In this document: positions 31,340 through 32,087 of the stretch, piece after piece
How positions within the stretch are numbered: position 1 is the stretch's first letter
Layout of the letters: every line of letters begins with the position of its first letter
NCBI GenBank assembly: GCA_027065125.1
Contig: JAMOOV010000161.1
Location: forward strand, 1-32,087
Direction: 5' to 3'
Length of the DNA: 32,087 nt
DNA from: Campylobacterales bacterium
GTDB lineage: Bacteria > Campylobacterota > Campylobacteria > Campylobacterales > JALSKU01
Notes under the pieces: model-generated
Database searches by the model: none
Told to the model about the DNA's origin: nothing
The model's input: only the letters and a program-made list of their open reading frames with translations
Translations under genes and position numbers: made by a program

Positions 31340-32087
31340 TTGAATATACATGAATATCAAGCTAAAGAAATTTTTAGAAAATACGGAGTACCCACACCGA
31401 GAGGTAAAGTGGCTACTACCGTTGATGAAGCGGTAGAAAACGCCAAAGAACTCGGCGGTAATATTTGGGTTGTTAAAGCTCAAATACATGCCGGAGGTAG
31501 AGGTCTTGGAGGAGGAGTTAAACTTGCTAAGAGTCTTGATGAAGTTAGAGAATTGGCGGGTGAAATACTCGGAATGACTCTTGTAACTCATCAAACCGGA
31601 CCTGAGGGTAAGCTTGTACAAAAAGTTTATATAGAAGAGGGTGCGGATATCGAGAGTGAATTTTATCTCGGTATGGTTCTTGATAGAGCAAAAGAGATGC
31701 CCGTTATGATGGCAAGTACCGAAGGTGGTATGGAGATAGAGAAAGTTGCAGCTGAAACTCCCGAAAAGATTATAAAAGTTGCTATAGATCCAAGCATCGG
31801 TTTTCAAGGATTTCACGGCAGGGAGCTTGCTTTTGGACTTGGGCTTCCAAAAGAGCAAATTGGTAAATTTATAAAATTTGCAAGCACTCTTTATAAAGTC
31901 TATATGGAAAATGATGTTGAACTTATAGAGATAAATCCACTTGTAAGAACCGGTGAGGGTAATTTTATAGCACTTGATGCCAAGATAGGATTTGACGATA
32001 ATGCTCTTTATAGACATCCTGATATAGAAGCTATGAGAGATCTTAGTGAAGAGGTTCCGACTGAAACTGAAGCTAAGAAATATGGTC
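31340..32087 (+). CDS. sucC: Succinyl-CoA synthetase, beta subunit (partial, runs off the window)
   Basis: The first 249 codons of the ADP-forming succinyl-CoA ligase beta subunit are present; the family is about 388 residues. The enzyme links succinyl-CoA, succinate and ATP in the TCA cycle. The sequence begins [20 protein letters not shown], the standard start of SucC, followed by the ATP-grasp segment [19 protein letters not shown] (His50-Ala-Gly-Gly-Arg-Gly). Further on [14 protein letters not shown] and [14 protein letters not shown] supply the Mg-ATP side of the fold. The start is TTG at 31340 with an excellent AAGGAGG 7 nt upstream. It follows fumB by 30 nt with no terminator. The alpha subunit sucD should lie just beyond the window. 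Confidence 0.96.
   Translation, partial: MNIHEYQAKEIFRKYGVPTPRGKVATTVDEAVENAKELGGNIWVVKAQIHAGGRGLGGGVKLAKSLDEVRELAGEILGMTLVTHQTGPEGKLVQKVYIEEGADIESEFYLGMVLDRAKEMPVMMASTEGGMEIEKVAAETPEKIIKVAIDPSIGFQGFHGRELAFGLGLPKEQIGKFIKFASTLYKVYMENDVELIEINPLVRTGEGNFIALDAKIGFDDNALYRHPDIEAMRDLSEEVPTETEAKKYG

Noticed and set aside
31268-32017. 249-codon open frame on the minus strand
   Set aside because: It is entirely antisense to fumB and sucC, which have strong family matches and ribosome-binding sites. Its Phe/Ser/Tyr-rich composition is what reverse-strand reading of Lys/Glu-rich genes gives.

Overview
The window is chromosomal DNA, about one third G+C by eye, from a member of the Campylobacterota (epsilonproteobacteria). 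It most resembles a free-living, motile Sulfurimonas-type organism. The case rests on gene content and order as I remember them from this group: flgL next to ftsK; lolA divergent from secA with a lolC/E gene behind it; a modE-modA-TOBE-modB-modC operon; and a monomeric NADP isocitrate dehydrogenase followed by mdh, two-subunit class I fumarase and sucC. No insertion sequence, prophage, CRISPR array or defence island is visible. It is mostly core genome.

Layout. 1-463: tRNA-Leu(CAA) and the HU gene, minus strand. 464-4740: flgL, with a well-formed sigma-54 promoter, then ftsK. 4741-7440: aconitase B with its own promoter and terminator. 7502-9286: a Pif1/RecD-like helicase converging on a DUF1858/DUF2249-type protein. 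9355-12850: a molybdate uptake operon whose promoter is followed by a near-perfect ModE box overlapping the ribosome-binding site of modE. 12866-16881, all minus: a large ankyrin-repeat lipoprotein, the truncated start of an HMG-CoA-lyase-like gene, uppP, and a small NifX-like protein. 16971-19115: a FliL-like exported protein converging on dadA, with lolA upstream of dadA. 19262-26457: secA and lolC/E rightward, an AsmA-like gene leftward that overlaps lolC/E at its 3' end and mltG at its 5' end, then mltG. 26613 to the end: icd, mdh, fumA, fumB and the first 249 codons of sucC.

How the genes work together. AcnB, Icd, Mdh, FumA/B and SucC are consecutive or near-consecutive enzymes of the TCA cycle. 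In autotrophic relatives they run in the reductive direction for CO2 fixation; this window alone cannot show direction. SecA, LolA, LolC/E, UppP, MltG and the AsmA-like protein all serve envelope building: export, lipoprotein sorting, lipid carrier recycling, glycan termination and probably lipid transport. The Mod system would supply molybdenum enzymes such as nitrate reductase or formate dehydrogenase, none of which is encoded here.

Most unusual points: (1) ftsK and lolC/E both lack a usable ATG/GTG/TTG where the ribosome-binding site and conserved N-terminus place the start, and both have ATA there; (2) mltG and the asmA-like gene overlap head to head by 59 bp, so their membrane anchors are encoded on opposite strands of the same DNA; (3) a 32-bp perfect palindrome lies just upstream of mdh; (4) a truncated HMG-CoA-lyase-like reading frame keeps a good ribosome-binding site; (5) hairpins hold stop codons in their loops at two gene ends. 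I did not find an obvious new multi-gene system.
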